Shown in pieces: positions 53,397 to 62,025 of a stretch of 64,000 bases of DNA. Each line of letters opens with the position of its first letter. The first letter of the stretch is position 1. The stretch is taken from the NCBI RefSeq assembly GCF_021245805.1, contig NZ_JAJJNF010000005.1, positions 62,001 through 126,000 of the forward strand. Reading direction: 5' to 3'. This DNA comes from Mangrovimonas futianensis. Lineage in GTDB: Bacteria > Bacteroidota > Bacteroidia > Flavobacteriales > Flavobacteriaceae. Below the pieces are notes generated by a model. The model saw nothing but the letters and a program-made list of their open reading frames with translations, ran no database searches and was not told the DNA's origin. The position numbers and the translations under genes were made by a program.

Positions 53397-54305
53397 ATGA
53401 AAGCACTAATTACTATATGGCTCATTGGAAGTTTGTCTTCCATTTTTGGACAAAGAAATTCCAGCTCAATGAGCGGGAATCTAAGAACTTTGAATACATT
53501 TTATATGGAAACTATGGACATTTGTTCTTATGCCCAGTCAACGGATAATTTTGAAAGTTTTCTTTATACTTCACCAATTATTGCAGATGATTTTTGGGTG
53601 GAACCAGAAACCGAATTTTTAGTTGATCACCTATCAATTGTGGGGTCATTTTCTTCAGAAAACACCTTTGTTTTAGTTCAGTTTTTTGAAAACAATGAAA
53701 GTGGGGGGCCTGGCATCCCTTTAAGTGAAATGATAATATATAGTAATAGTTATCCGGACTTGCCAAATTATGAGTATACAAATCTTTATCCCATTTCGGT
53801 TAATCCAGGCTTTACAACATATGCAACGCAGTATGATTTCGATTTTGAAGAACCAATTACTTTTAATGGGGCCACAGAAGGTAAAAGGTATTGGATAGCG
53901 ATAAGTATGGGGGATGGATTTGATTATGTGGAATATTGGGAAGTAGTTTATGATGATACTGAAGAAGTCCCAATGTATGAAATGAATTTTGATGGTACTA
54001 GCTGGGTATCTATAGGTTATTATAATGCCGTGTTTAATCTTTTTGGGACATGCGATCAATTAAGTGTGGATGATTTTCAACTATCCCAATTAAAAATTTA
54101 TCCAAACCCAGTCAAAGATTTCATTACAATCGAAGATTCAAATCAAGTAAATTTGACATCAACTTTTTACAACATGTTGGGTAATCCATTAATGGAATCG
54201 AAAAATAAATTCATAGATGTATCAAATTTATCTTCAGGGATTTATTTGTTGAAAATTGAAAATGAACAAAACCAAAGTAAGCTATTTCGGCTTGTAAAAG
54301 AGTAA
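53397..54305 (+). CDS. secreted protein with type IX secretion sorting tail
   Basis: 302 residues from ATG 53397, which gives a clean signal peptide (MKALITIWLIGSLSSIFGQ); an ATG at 53370 would add nine residues. The main part (about 20-225) is an acidic, Tyr/Phe-rich beta domain without a recognised family. The C-terminal sorting domain is clear: LKIYPNPVKDFITI, FYNMLGNPL, LSSGIYLLKI and the basic end FRLVKE. Exported by the T9SS and probably surface-attached. Confidence 0.85.
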   Translation: MKALITIWLIGSLSSIFGQRNSSSMSGNLRTLNTFYMETMDICSYAQSTDNFESFLYTSPIIADDFWVEPETEFLVDHLSIVGSFSSENTFVLVQFFENNESGGPGIPLSEMIIYSNSYPDLPNYEYTNLYPISVNPGFTTYATQYDFDFEEPITFNGATEGKRYWIAISMGDGFDYVEYWEVVYDDTEEVPMYEMNFDGTSWVSIGYYNAVFNLFGTCDQLSVDDFQLSQLKIYPNPVKDFITIEDSNQVNLTSTFYNMLGNPLMESKNKFIDVSNLSSGIYLLKIENEQNQSKLFRLVKE

Positions 54306-54429
54306 ACTCTTCAATCCATTCAACGAACTAAATTTTGAAAATAGGTTCTTTTTAATATCTTTAAGACTGTGCTTTCCTTAAAATCCAAACCCATCAACAA
54401 AAGCACAAGGACAAATTTTTGTTTACTTT

Positions 54430-54966
54430 ATGGTAAGATATTTAAAAGTAATTGTCATGGGATGTTTTCTTGTTTTCCATGTCATAGCCTTGGGTCAGGA
54501 GAATTATCCTATTCCAAAAAGGACACCTCATAGACTTTTTTATATTCAACATAGTTACAATCATAACACTTATGTTTATGATGCCAATTTAGATGGCAGC
54601 TATTTTAAAAAGAATAATCCGGTTAATGAATATCGTATTGTATACACCGAAGGTGGTGTAAAAAAACCTTTAAGCCCAATTCAAAAAAAGATGGCATACG
54701 GTACTCATGTACAATTTGTAAAAACCAATCTATATCGTTTCACTTTGGCAGCTTCCAAAGAACTTGTTTTTTTCTTAATTATGACAAGTAAAGGCATTCC
54801 TAGAGTATTTGTTAACGTTAACGGACGTAAAATTTATTTAGATCGTATGTTTTTGGAGCTGGATGATTCCTTAACGAGTCTTAGTGTACAAGCCAAGTAT
54901 ATTTTATTGGAAGGTACTGACTACACAACGGGAGAAAATGTCGTTGAAAAAGTTACTATGAAATAA
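54430..54966 (+). CDS. DUF4833 family exported protein
   Basis: 178 residues. The signal peptide ends near residue 22 (FHVIALGQ). The mature part starts with PIPKRTPHRLFYIQHSYNHN and TYVYDAN, which I associate with DUF4833, a family of unknown function in Bacteroidota. It appears to be a compact beta domain. A terminator follows directly. Confidence 0.72.
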   Translation: MVRYLKVIVMGCFLVFHVIALGQENYPIPKRTPHRLFYIQHSYNHNTYVYDANLDGSYFKKNNPVNEYRIVYTEGGVKKPLSPIQKKMAYGTHVQFVKTNLYRFTLAASKELVFFLIMTSKGIPRVFVNVNGRKIYLDRMFLELDDSLTSLSVQAKYILLEGTDYTTGENVVEKVTMK

Positions 54967-55001
54967 AAAACCCTCCAATGTTGAAGCTATTGAAGGGTTT
55001 T
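54965..55001. terminator. bidirectional terminator
   Basis: A stem of ACCCT-CAAT against ATTG-AGGGT with one mismatch is flanked by A and T runs. It lies between the convergent DUF4833 gene and the gene at 55018. Confidence 0.75.
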
Positions 55002-55017
55002 ATTTATTATAAGTAGC

Positions 55018-55698
55018 CTATTTTTTCAGTTTTTCTTTCTTTTTAACTTCACCGTTTTGTTTGTAATAATAGAAATCCTCATTATTTGAATTTGTGTAGG
55101 AATCGTTAAAGACTACTGAACCATTACTTGAGGCACTATCACCATATGTAAGGCCTGTATTCAGTCTGTTCACGTAACCGTAACTATGAACTAATTCACC
55201 CCAGTGGTTATAAGTCACCTTTAAACCTCCCACTTGAGTTAATAGACCATTGTTGCCTCGTTTGTAACTCATATAAACAGATCCAGCTCTTTTAATTTTA
55301 CCATATCTGTCATAATTGATAAAAACATTTCCAATACGTCTTACCTTCCCATCTCTATCATGCTCTATCAATACACCCATTGCATTAGGTTGAGAATATC
55401 TTACGGGATTTCCTAAAGATGTTCTTGGAGCCCCAAAGGTTCCATTTATAGACGCTCTTCTGGTATTATTCCTGTAATACATATCACCTCCATATAAATT
55501 GCCTTCAAAATGGGTATTAAAATCAAAACTGCCATCAGGAAAAATCAAAAACTCAATACCGCGTTCTATAAAAGAAATGGGTTGGGCAAAATGATAGCGT
55601 GATTGAAGCTCAACATTTTTGATCATGGTATTCTCAGCTTCCATAGTAAGAATGGTTCCAAACATCATGCTTATTCCAAATAGTAAAAATTTTTTCAT
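55018..55698 (-). CDS. exported protein, paralog of the Arg/Asn-rich protein
   Basis: 226 residues. A signal peptide lies at about 1-21. The core shares ERGIEFLIFPDGSFDF, IGNVFINYDRYGKIKRAG and a VGGLKVTYNHWG-type motif with the protein at 46036-47184, showing common descent. Here the repeats of DxxGKxxxxG look like short beta-strand repeats. The C-terminus is short and basic (KKKEKLKK), not the long Arg/Asn tail. A sigma-54-like motif lies upstream in both. Function unknown. Confidence 0.75.
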   Translation of the reverse strand: MKKFLLFGISMMFGTILTMEAENTMIKNVELQSRYHFAQPISFIERGIEFLIFPDGSFDFNTHFEGNLYGGDMYYRNNTRRASINGTFGAPRTSLGNPVRYSQPNAMGVLIEHDRDGKVRRIGNVFINYDRYGKIKRAGSVYMSYKRGNNGLLTQVGGLKVTYNHWGELVHSYGYVNRLNTGLTYGDSASSNGSVVFNDSYTNSNNEDFYYYKQNGEVKKKEKLKK

Positions 55699-55762
55699 AA
55701 TTTCTAAAATTTAAGTGATGCCTACTCTTTAGCTTTTCGGCTTACGCTATATCATTTGGAAT

Positions 55763-55778
55763 CCAATATATGTGCCAA
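55763..55778 (-). promoter_or_regulatory. sigma-54-like promoter of the paralog gene
   Basis: The minus strand reads TTGGCACA, four bases, TTGG. The -24 half matches sigma-54 and the -12 half is one base off. It lies 65 bases from the ATG at 55698. The same layout occurs upstream of the paralog at 47222. Confidence 0.45.
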
Positions 55779-55895
55779 ACTTTCTTGAAGTGTTTAAGTG
55801 ATTGATTTTTAAAAGCTTTGATAACTTTGGTTTCTTTCGTTTTTGGTAGATTCTTTATCGTTGGTATTTGTTATAGTCATTATTTTTTTACTTTT

Positions 55896-57005
55896 ATGAA
55901 TGCTAATCCCAACTTTATGGCTATTAAAGAAACCACCTGTAAAAATTGTGAACAAATTTTTGACGATGCCTTTAATTATTGTCCCTATTGTGGACAAAAT
56001 GATAAAGAGGAATTAACCATTGGTGTATTGTTTAGTAATACGATTGCCAATTATTTTTCTGTTGATGCCCGTTTCTTTAAGAGCTTTTGGCCATTAATGG
56101 CCAAACCAGGATATTTAGCCAGGAAATTTTTAGCAGGAAAACGCCTTCTATATCTGCATCCCGCACAAATGTATTTATTCGTGTCCGTTGTATTTTTCTT
56201 TTTGTTTTCATTTGTCGCCCGCAATCAAGAGGAAAAATTTGATCAAGCTTTGAAAAAAGATTTTGACCAGGTTAGACAAGCTATGGACTCAATTTCTGAA
56301 CAGCCCGTAGATAGTGCAAAGGTTGATGAAGTTTTGCAAGTTTATAACGAAAACAAGGATCAGTTAGGATTAAAGGATTTAGATAAAAAGGAATTGGATT
56401 CTATTATAAACGCTGGAAGTACTGCTATTAAAAAGAATAAAAATAATGTTAAAACCAGTTGGGTTTTTGGTGAGAAGGAAAAAGAAGTTGATTCTCTGAT
56501 TCAAGCAGGGGCTTCAGATGAGGAAATTTTGAAGGTAATGGGATTGGAGCAGGAGTCAGGTTACTTTAAAACAAGAATGTATCAACAAGGCTTAAAGTTT
56601 TATAGGAATAGGAGTGGAGGGTCTTTATTGAAAGCTTTCTATGATTCTTTGCCTATAGCCATGTTTTTCCTTCTACCACTATTTGCGCTTATTCTTAAGG
56701 TCCTATATTACAACAAAGGCCGTTATGCACATCATCTAGTTTTCAGTTTTTACTTTTTTGCTTTTGTTTTTGTGGTATTTAGCATCTTGGTGTTGGTTTC
56801 ATTAATCTGGGCAAAATTTCCTGCTTGGGCCAATTTTTTAATAATCTTATCTACCTTTTTCTATTTAATGATTGCCTTAAAAAGGTTTTATGGTCAAGGT
56901 TGGTTTTTAACTTATATTAAAACTAGTATCGTTGCTACCGTTTTTGGTATTTTGATGATACCGGCATCCATTCTGCTTATGATGTTTGCCTTTATGTTTT
57001 ATTAG
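55896..57005 (+). CDS. DUF3667 membrane protein with N-terminal zinc ribbon
   Basis: 369 residues from ATG 55896; the TTG at 55818 adds a spurious extension, and ATG 55917 is another possible start. A zinc ribbon is formed by C15, C18, C29 and C32 (CKNC, CPYCG). RFFKSFWPLMAKPGYLARKFLAGKR follows, the hallmark of DUF3667. A first span at about 95-115, a charged helical loop and three or four C-terminal spans complete the protein. Function unknown. It converges with uvrA, with one base between the stops. Confidence 0.85.
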   Translation: MNANPNFMAIKETTCKNCEQIFDDAFNYCPYCGQNDKEELTIGVLFSNTIANYFSVDARFFKSFWPLMAKPGYLARKFLAGKRLLYLHPAQMYLFVSVVFFFLFSFVARNQEEKFDQALKKDFDQVRQAMDSISEQPVDSAKVDEVLQVYNENKDQLGLKDLDKKELDSIINAGSTAIKKNKNNVKTSWVFGEKEKEVDSLIQAGASDEEILKVMGLEQESGYFKTRMYQQGLKFYRNRSGGSLLKAFYDSLPIAMFFLLPLFALILKVLYYNKGRYAHHLVFSFYFFAFVFVVFSILVLVSLIWAKFPAWANFLIILSTFFYLMIALKRFYGQGWFLTYIKTSIVATVFGILMIPASILLMMFAFMFY

Positions 57006-57006
57006 A

Positions 57007-59793
57007 TTAATGCAGTTTTTCTTTTAGGTATCTACCTGTGAAGGATTCTTCATTTAAGGCTATTTCTTCAGGTGTTCCTGAAGCAACTAGTTGGCCTCCC
57101 TTTTCACCACCTTCAGGGCCAAGATCTAGGATGTAATCAGCACATTTAATTAAATCCAAGTTATGTTCAACTACAATTATGGAATGACCAACCTCGATTA
57201 AGGCATTAAATGATTTCAAAAGTTTTTTAATGTCATGAAAATGGAGTCCTGTAGTGGGCTCATCAAAAATGAAAAGCGCTTTATCACTGCGGTTTCCCTT
57301 TCCTAAAAAAGTAGCCAATTTGATACGTTGAGCCTCTCCACCAGATAGGGTTGAGGAACTTTGCCCCAGTGTGACATAGCCCAAACCAACATCTTGCAAG
57401 GGCTGTAGTTTACTTTGGATTTTCTCTTGTTTCTGTTCAGTGAAAAATGAAATGGCGTCGTCAATGGTCATATTTAAAACATCATCAATGTTTTTATCAT
57501 TAAATGTCACTTCCAAAACATCTTTTTTGAATCGTTTACCATTACAAGTTTCACAGGTAAGGTGAACATCTGCCATAAACTGCATTTCTATGGTTACTTC
57601 ACCCTCTCCTTTACAGGTTTCACATCTTCCGCCATCTACGTTGAAAGAAAAGTGTTTGGGTTGGTAGTTTCTTATTTTACTAAGTTTTTGTTTGGCAAAG
57701 AGGTTTCTGATATCATCATATGCTTTAATGTAGGTCACTGGATTGGACCTAGATGAACGGCCTATGGGGTTCTGATCCACAAATTCAATTTGCTTGATGT
57801 TGGAAAAGTTTCCTTTAAGCTCAGAAAATTGGCCAGGTTTATCTCCAAAATCAGTAAGCTTCTTTTGAAGTACGGGATAGACAATCTTTTTGATTAAGGT
57901 ACTTTTTCCACTACCCGAAACACCAGTTACCACGGTGAGCATTCCTAAAGGTAGCGTGACATCGATGTTCTTTAAGTTGTTTTCACGCGCTCCAGTAATT
58001 TCAACCTGATATTTTGAAGTGCGACGTTTTTTGGGTATTTCAATCTCCAGATTTCCGTTAAGGTAACCAGCTGTTAAAGACTTGGAAATGAGAATGTCTT
58101 TATATGTTCCAAATGCTACTACTTCACCACCCAATGTGCCAGCCTCTGGTCCGATATCAATAATTTCATCTGCCGCTTTCATGATATCCTCATCATGTTC
58201 CACAACAATAACGGTATTTCCGAGATCACGCAACGATTTGAGAACTTCAATTAATTTTTCAGTGTCTTTGGGATGCAGACCAATACTTGGCTCATCTAGA
58301 ATATACATAGAACCTACCAAACTGCTTCCTAAGGAAGTGGCTAGATTAATTCTTTGACTCTCCCCTCCGGATAGGGTATTAGACTTTCTGTTTAGGGTTA
58401 AATAGCTTAATCCGACGTTAGATAAATAAGATAAACGATTGTTGATTTCTTTTAGAAGTCTATCGGCTACTTTTTGTTCAAATTCCCTCAATTCCAAATC
58501 CTGGAAGAAAATGGCTAGCTTTTCCAAAGGCATATCCACCAAATCAGAAATAGATTTACCTCCTACTTTAACGTACTCAGCTTCTTTCCGAAGGCGTTTA
58601 CCATGACACGTTTTACATTTGGTTTTTCCGCGATATCTGGATAACATGACTCGGTTTTGAATTTTATAGGCCTTTGCTTCCAATTCGCCAAAAAACTCAT
58701 TCAAGCCTGTGAAAAAGGAGTTGCCTTCCCAGATTAAGTTTTTTTGTTCTTCCGAAAGTTTGAAATAGGGTTTATGAATCGGAAAATCAAATTTATGGGA
58801 ATTGTTGACCAATTGGTCCCTATACCAACTCATGCTTTCTCCACGCCAAGGAAAAATGGCATTTTCATAGATAGATAAAGCAGTATTAGGAATCACCAAA
58901 TCTTCATCAATACCAATAACATCACCATAGCCTTCACATTTGGGACAGGCCCCGTATGGGTTATTGAAACTGAACAAATGGATATTAGGTTCCAGAAAAT
59001 TCATACCATCCAGTTCAAACTTATTACTGAAATGCTTTTGTTTCCCGTCTTTAAGACTTTCAACAATACATTCTCCTTTGCCCTCAAAAAAGGCAGTTTG
59101 AGTGGCATCAGCCAATCGGTTATAAAAATCTTCATCGTTTTTAGTAATGATTCTATCCACCACCAAAAAACAATCGTTTGGAACCTCGTTGGGATCAATT
59201 TGATCTAATCTTAAAACTTGGTCGTTTATTTTAATTCGGGCATAACCCTGTTGTTGAAGTACCTTAATTTTATCAGGCATTTTGCGACCTTCCTCCAGAT
59301 GGATTGGTGCCAAAAGCAAACACTTTTCACCTTCATCATAGGTTTTAATATAATCTAAAACATTGGTGACCGTATCTTTTCTCACTTCTTCACCAGAAAT
59401 AGGAGAGAAGGTTCTTCCTATTCTAGCATAGAGCAGTTTTAAATAGTCATAAATTTCGGTAGTAGTGCCTACGGTAGACCTTGGGTTGGTTGAATTCACT
59501 TTTTGCTCGATAGCAATGGCGGGAGCAATTCCCTTGATGTAATCAACTTTGGGTTTATTAAGCCTACCTAGGAATTGTCTGGCGTAAGAGGATAAACTTT
59601 CAACATACCTTCTTTGACCCTCAGTATAAAGCGTATCAAAGGCCAAACTGGATTTTCCAGAACCCGATAAACCAGTAATTACAACTAGTTTGTTTCTGGG
59701 AATAACCACATCAATATTCTTGAGATTGTGCAGTTTTGCTCCTTTTATAATTATGTTTTGCTTAGGATTTACTTGTGAAATATCTGTTGCCAT
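57007..59793 (-). CDS. uvrA: excinuclease ABC subunit A
   Basis: 928 residues. Two ABC modules carry Walker A GLSGSGKS (41-48) and GVSGSGKS, and signature sequences TLSGGESQRINLA and TLSGGEAQRIKLA. The zinc modules are CPKCEGYG with CKTCHGKR, and CETCKGEGEV with CETCNGKR. UvrA scans for DNA damage with UvrB and starts nucleotide excision repair. A possible -7 TATCTTTG on the minus strand (59816-59823) lies 22 bases upstream. Intact. Confidence 0.97.
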   Translation of the reverse strand: MATDISQVNPKQNIIIKGAKLHNLKNIDVVIPRNKLVVITGLSGSGKSSLAFDTLYTEGQRRYVESLSSYARQFLGRLNKPKVDYIKGIAPAIAIEQKVNSTNPRSTVGTTTEIYDYLKLLYARIGRTFSPISGEEVRKDTVTNVLDYIKTYDEGEKCLLLAPIHLEEGRKMPDKIKVLQQQGYARIKINDQVLRLDQIDPNEVPNDCFLVVDRIITKNDEDFYNRLADATQTAFFEGKGECIVESLKDGKQKHFSNKFELDGMNFLEPNIHLFSFNNPYGACPKCEGYGDVIGIDEDLVIPNTALSIYENAIFPWRGESMSWYRDQLVNNSHKFDFPIHKPYFKLSEEQKNLIWEGNSFFTGLNEFFGELEAKAYKIQNRVMLSRYRGKTKCKTCHGKRLRKEAEYVKVGGKSISDLVDMPLEKLAIFFQDLELREFEQKVADRLLKEINNRLSYLSNVGLSYLTLNRKSNTLSGGESQRINLATSLGSSLVGSMYILDEPSIGLHPKDTEKLIEVLKSLRDLGNTVIVVEHDEDIMKAADEIIDIGPEAGTLGGEVVAFGTYKDILISKSLTAGYLNGNLEIEIPKKRRTSKYQVEITGARENNLKNIDVTLPLGMLTVVTGVSGSGKSTLIKKIVYPVLQKKLTDFGDKPGQFSELKGNFSNIKQIEFVDQNPIGRSSRSNPVTYIKAYDDIRNLFAKQKLSKIRNYQPKHFSFNVDGGRCETCKGEGEVTIEMQFMADVHLTCETCNGKRFKKDVLEVTFNDKNIDDVLNMTIDDAISFFTEQKQEKIQSKLQPLQDVGLGYVTLGQSSSTLSGGEAQRIKLATFLGKGNRSDKALFIFDEPTTGLHFHDIKKLLKSFNALIEVGHSIIVVEHNLDLIKCADYILDLGPEGGEKGGQLVASGTPEEIALNEESFTGRYLKEKLH

Positions 59794-59886
59794 GGAATCT
59801 AAAAGACTAATCCCACAAAGATATCATTTGTTTCTTAGGATGTAAAATAGATTAATAAAGGTTTAAATGTTAAATTAATTGGTGAA

Positions 59887-59919
59887 TTTGTTTTTTAGGA
59901 ATGATTGTTGTTATATTTG
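59887..59919 (+). promoter_or_regulatory. promoter of the ECF sigma factor gene
   Basis: TTTG (59887-59890), a 21-base spacer and TATATTTG (59912-59919). It leaves a leader of about 100 bases before the start codon at 60019 or 60025. Confidence 0.6.
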
Positions 59920-60018
59920 GTTTTATTAATCTTAAAATCACGAATATAGCCTATAGCATAACATTACTCTTTTAATCTATTTAACCCCAACATAGAAGCT
60001 TTCTATGCTTAAAAAGTA

Positions 60019-60609
60019 ATGATTATGCAAAATGAACTTATCACTGATGCCCAATTGGTTAAGAGCTATATTCGAGGAGATGAATCTTCTCTTGAAATCT
60101 TAATACACAGACACAAACAACGTATTTATAGCTTTATTTATTCCAAAGTTTTGGATAGAGATATCGCTGAAGATATTTTTCAAGACACTTTTATTAAAGT
60201 AATAAAAACGTTGAAACGAGGGAAATATAATGAAGAAGGAAAATTTCTTCCTTGGGTGATGCGTATAGCTCATAACTTAGTTATTGATCATTTTAGAAAA
60301 AATACCCGTATGCCTAAATTTAGCAATACGGAAGATTTTAATATTTTTTCGGTATTAAGTGATAATTCACCAAATGCTGAAAAAGCTTTAATTAAGGATC
60401 AAGTAGAAAGCCATCTAAAGATGGTTATCGAAGAATTGCCAAAAGATCAAAAGGAAGTTTTGATGATGCGTATGTATAAGGATATGAGTTTTAAGGAAAT
60501 ATCAGAAATAACGGGGGTTAGTATTAATACAGCCTTGGGAAGGATGCGTTATGCTTTAATCAATATGAGAAAGATTATTGATAAACACCAAATAATTTTA
60601 ACAAACTAA
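60019..60609 (+). CDS. ECF-type RNA polymerase sigma factor
   Basis: 196 residues; a second Met at 60025 could be the true start. The region 2 helix has DIAEDIFQDTFIKVIKTL and KFLPWVMRIAHNLVIDHFRK. The region 4 helix-turn-helix is MSFKEISEITGVSINTALGRMRYAL. ECF factors redirect RNA polymerase to stress or envelope genes. No FecR-like or zinc-finger anti-sigma gene is adjacent, but a 49-codon ORF follows. The monocistronic context with uvrA divergent is typical of a stand-alone sigma factor. Confidence 0.93.
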   Translation: MIMQNELITDAQLVKSYIRGDESSLEILIHRHKQRIYSFIYSKVLDRDIAEDIFQDTFIKVIKTLKRGKYNEEGKFLPWVMRIAHNLVIDHFRKNTRMPKFSNTEDFNIFSVLSDNSPNAEKALIKDQVESHLKMVIEELPKDQKEVLMMRMYKDMSFKEISEITGVSINTALGRMRYALINMRKIIDKHQIILTN

Positions 60610-60666
60610 ACAATAAAGGTTTATATAGTCCGTTAATAATGTGTGTAACAGATAAAAACAGTATTA

Positions 60667-60816
60667 ATGGCAAAAATTTACTCTCAAAAATCCCTAAAGA
60701 ATCAAACTGGTAAACTTAACCCAAAAGATGAAACTATTGAGTTTCTATTGAATTATTCTAAGGCTTTAAGTGTTATAAATATTAATAATTTGAAGTTTGA
60801 AGCACTTCTCAACTAA
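60667..60816 (+). CDS. small protein (49 residues) downstream of the sigma factor
   Basis: The ATG at 60667 opens a 49-codon frame ending at 60816, 57 bases after the sigma factor stop and just before a strong terminator. The sequence is polar and lysine-rich at first (MAKIYSQKSLKNQTGKLNPKD), then amphipathic (ETIEFLLNYSKALSVIN). The terminator placement and start context suggest that the two genes share a transcript. It could be a regulator of the sigma factor; no family is recognised. Confidence 0.65.
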   Translation: MAKIYSQKSLKNQTGKLNPKDETIEFLLNYSKALSVININNLKFEALLN

Positions 60817-60822
60817 ACTTTG

Positions 60823-60852
60823 AAAAAAGTCCTGAGCAATCAGGACTTTTTT
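60823..60852. terminator. bidirectional terminator
   Basis: A 13-bp perfect stem, 60823-60835 with 60840-60852, has a GCAA loop. It lies behind the small ORF and overlaps the 3' end of nth. Confidence 0.9.
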
Positions 60853-61499
60853 GTTTTATAGTAGGTGTCAAGAACTGATTTTCTTCCGATGGTTTTGGTA
60901 ATGATATCATTTTCCAAATCCCAACCACGAGCTTGACAATATTCTCTCCCATACCAGATTATTTGTAAGTGTAATTTATTCCAGGATTCCTCTGGAAATA
61001 ATCGTTTCGCATCTTTTTCAGTTTGAACAACATTCTTTCCGTTGGAAAGATTCCATCTGTACATTAAGCGATGAATGTGAGTGTCTACAGGAAAAGCTGG
61101 TATGCCAAAAGCTTGGGATAAAACAACAGCAGCGGTTTTATGACCTACCGCCGGAAGCGCCTCTAGTTCTTCATAAGTTTGAGGAACCTGTCCGTTATGT
61201 TGTTCTATTAGAATTTTAGATAAGCCATAAATACCTTTGCTTTTCATAGGGGAGAGCCCAACCGGTTTAATGATATCCCTAATTTCTTCTACCGTTAGTT
61301 TAACCATATCATAAGGATTATCAGCTTTTCTAAACAGCTTTGGAGTGATTTGATTCACTCTAACATCGGTACTTTGAGCAGATAACAAAACGGCTATCAG
61401 TAGAGTATAAGGGTCTTTGTGGTCTAATGGAATGGGTATGGTAGGGTAGATATTGTCTAAAGTTTTCATAACAAAGTCTACCTTTTCTTGCTTAGTCAT
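60840..61499 (-). CDS. nth: endonuclease III homolog without the iron-sulfur cluster
   Basis: 219 residues. The helix-hairpin-helix and catalytic residues are present: LPAVGHKTAAVV with K121 and FPVDTHIHR with D139. The family normally ends with a [4Fe-4S] cluster bound by C-x6-C-x2-C-x5-C. Here only C188 remains (YGREYCQARGWDLENDI) and it is the only cysteine in the protein. It removes oxidised pyrimidines and cuts abasic sites in base-excision repair. Loss of the cluster occurs in some lineages and need not abolish activity. Confidence 0.9.
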   Translation of the reverse strand: MTKQEKVDFVMKTLDNIYPTIPIPLDHKDPYTLLIAVLLSAQSTDVRVNQITPKLFRKADNPYDMVKLTVEEIRDIIKPVGLSPMKSKGIYGLSKILIEQHNGQVPQTYEELEALPAVGHKTAAVVLSQAFGIPAFPVDTHIHRLMYRWNLSNGKNVVQTEKDAKRLFPEESWNKLHLQIIWYGREYCQARGWDLENDIITKTIGRKSVLDTYYKTKKS

Positions 61500-61517
61500 T
61501 TATGGATTGTATTTTTG
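61488..61517 (+). promoter_or_regulatory. promoter of bcp, inside the start of nth
   Basis: TTG (61488-61490), a 19-base spacer and TATTTTTG (61510-61517) are a full consensus match. The ATG at 61543 follows 25 bases later. The -33 lies within the first codons of the divergent nth gene. Confidence 0.8.
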
Positions 61518-61542
61518 TAATGAACATTCAAATTTAAACATT

Positions 61543-61995
61543 ATGACACAATTAAAACCAGGAGATCAAGCACCAAATTTTAAAGTGAAAAATCAAGATG
61601 GTGAATTTGTTTCTTTAAGTGACTATAAAGGTAAAAAACTGGTTTTGTTTTTTTATCCTAAAGCAAGCACACCGGGATGTACTGCAGAGGCCTGTAACTT
61701 AAGTGACAATTATGAAGCCTTTAAATCTAAGGGTTATGATATTTTGGGTGTGAGTGCTGATTCTGAAAAGAGACAATCTAATTTTAGAAATAAGTATAAT
61801 TTCCCTTATCCTTTATTAGCAGATGAAGATAAAGAGGTCATTAATGCCTATGGTGTTTGGGGACCTAAAAAATTTATGGGAAAGGAATATGATGGGATTC
61901 ATAGAACGACTTTTATTATTGATGAAAATGGGATGATTGAAGACGTTATTTCCAAAGTAAAAACTAAGGAACATTCCGATCAAATTCTGAAATAA
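61543..61995 (+). CDS. bcp: thioredoxin-dependent thiol peroxidase (Bcp/PrxQ)
   Basis: 150 residues from ATG 61543; upstream in-frame codons lie before the promoter's -7 element. The peroxidatic and resolving cysteines are five residues apart (PGCTAEACNL), as in atypical 2-Cys PrxQ. FFYPKASTPGCT and RTTFIIDENG are family landmarks. It reduces H2O2 and organic peroxides with thioredoxin. With nth divergent next to it, the locus handles oxidative damage. Confidence 0.94.
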   Translation: MTQLKPGDQAPNFKVKNQDGEFVSLSDYKGKKLVLFFYPKASTPGCTAEACNLSDNYEAFKSKGYDILGVSADSEKRQSNFRNKYNFPYPLLADEDKEVINAYGVWGPKKFMGKEYDGIHRTTFIIDENGMIEDVISKVKTKEHSDQILK

Positions 61996-62025
61996 AAAAA
62001 GCGACTTTTACAGTCGCTTTTTTGT
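61995..62025. terminator. bidirectional terminator
   Basis: A 12-bp perfect stem, 61995-62006 with 62012-62023, has a TTTAC loop, between bcp and the convergent gene at 62025. Confidence 0.88.
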
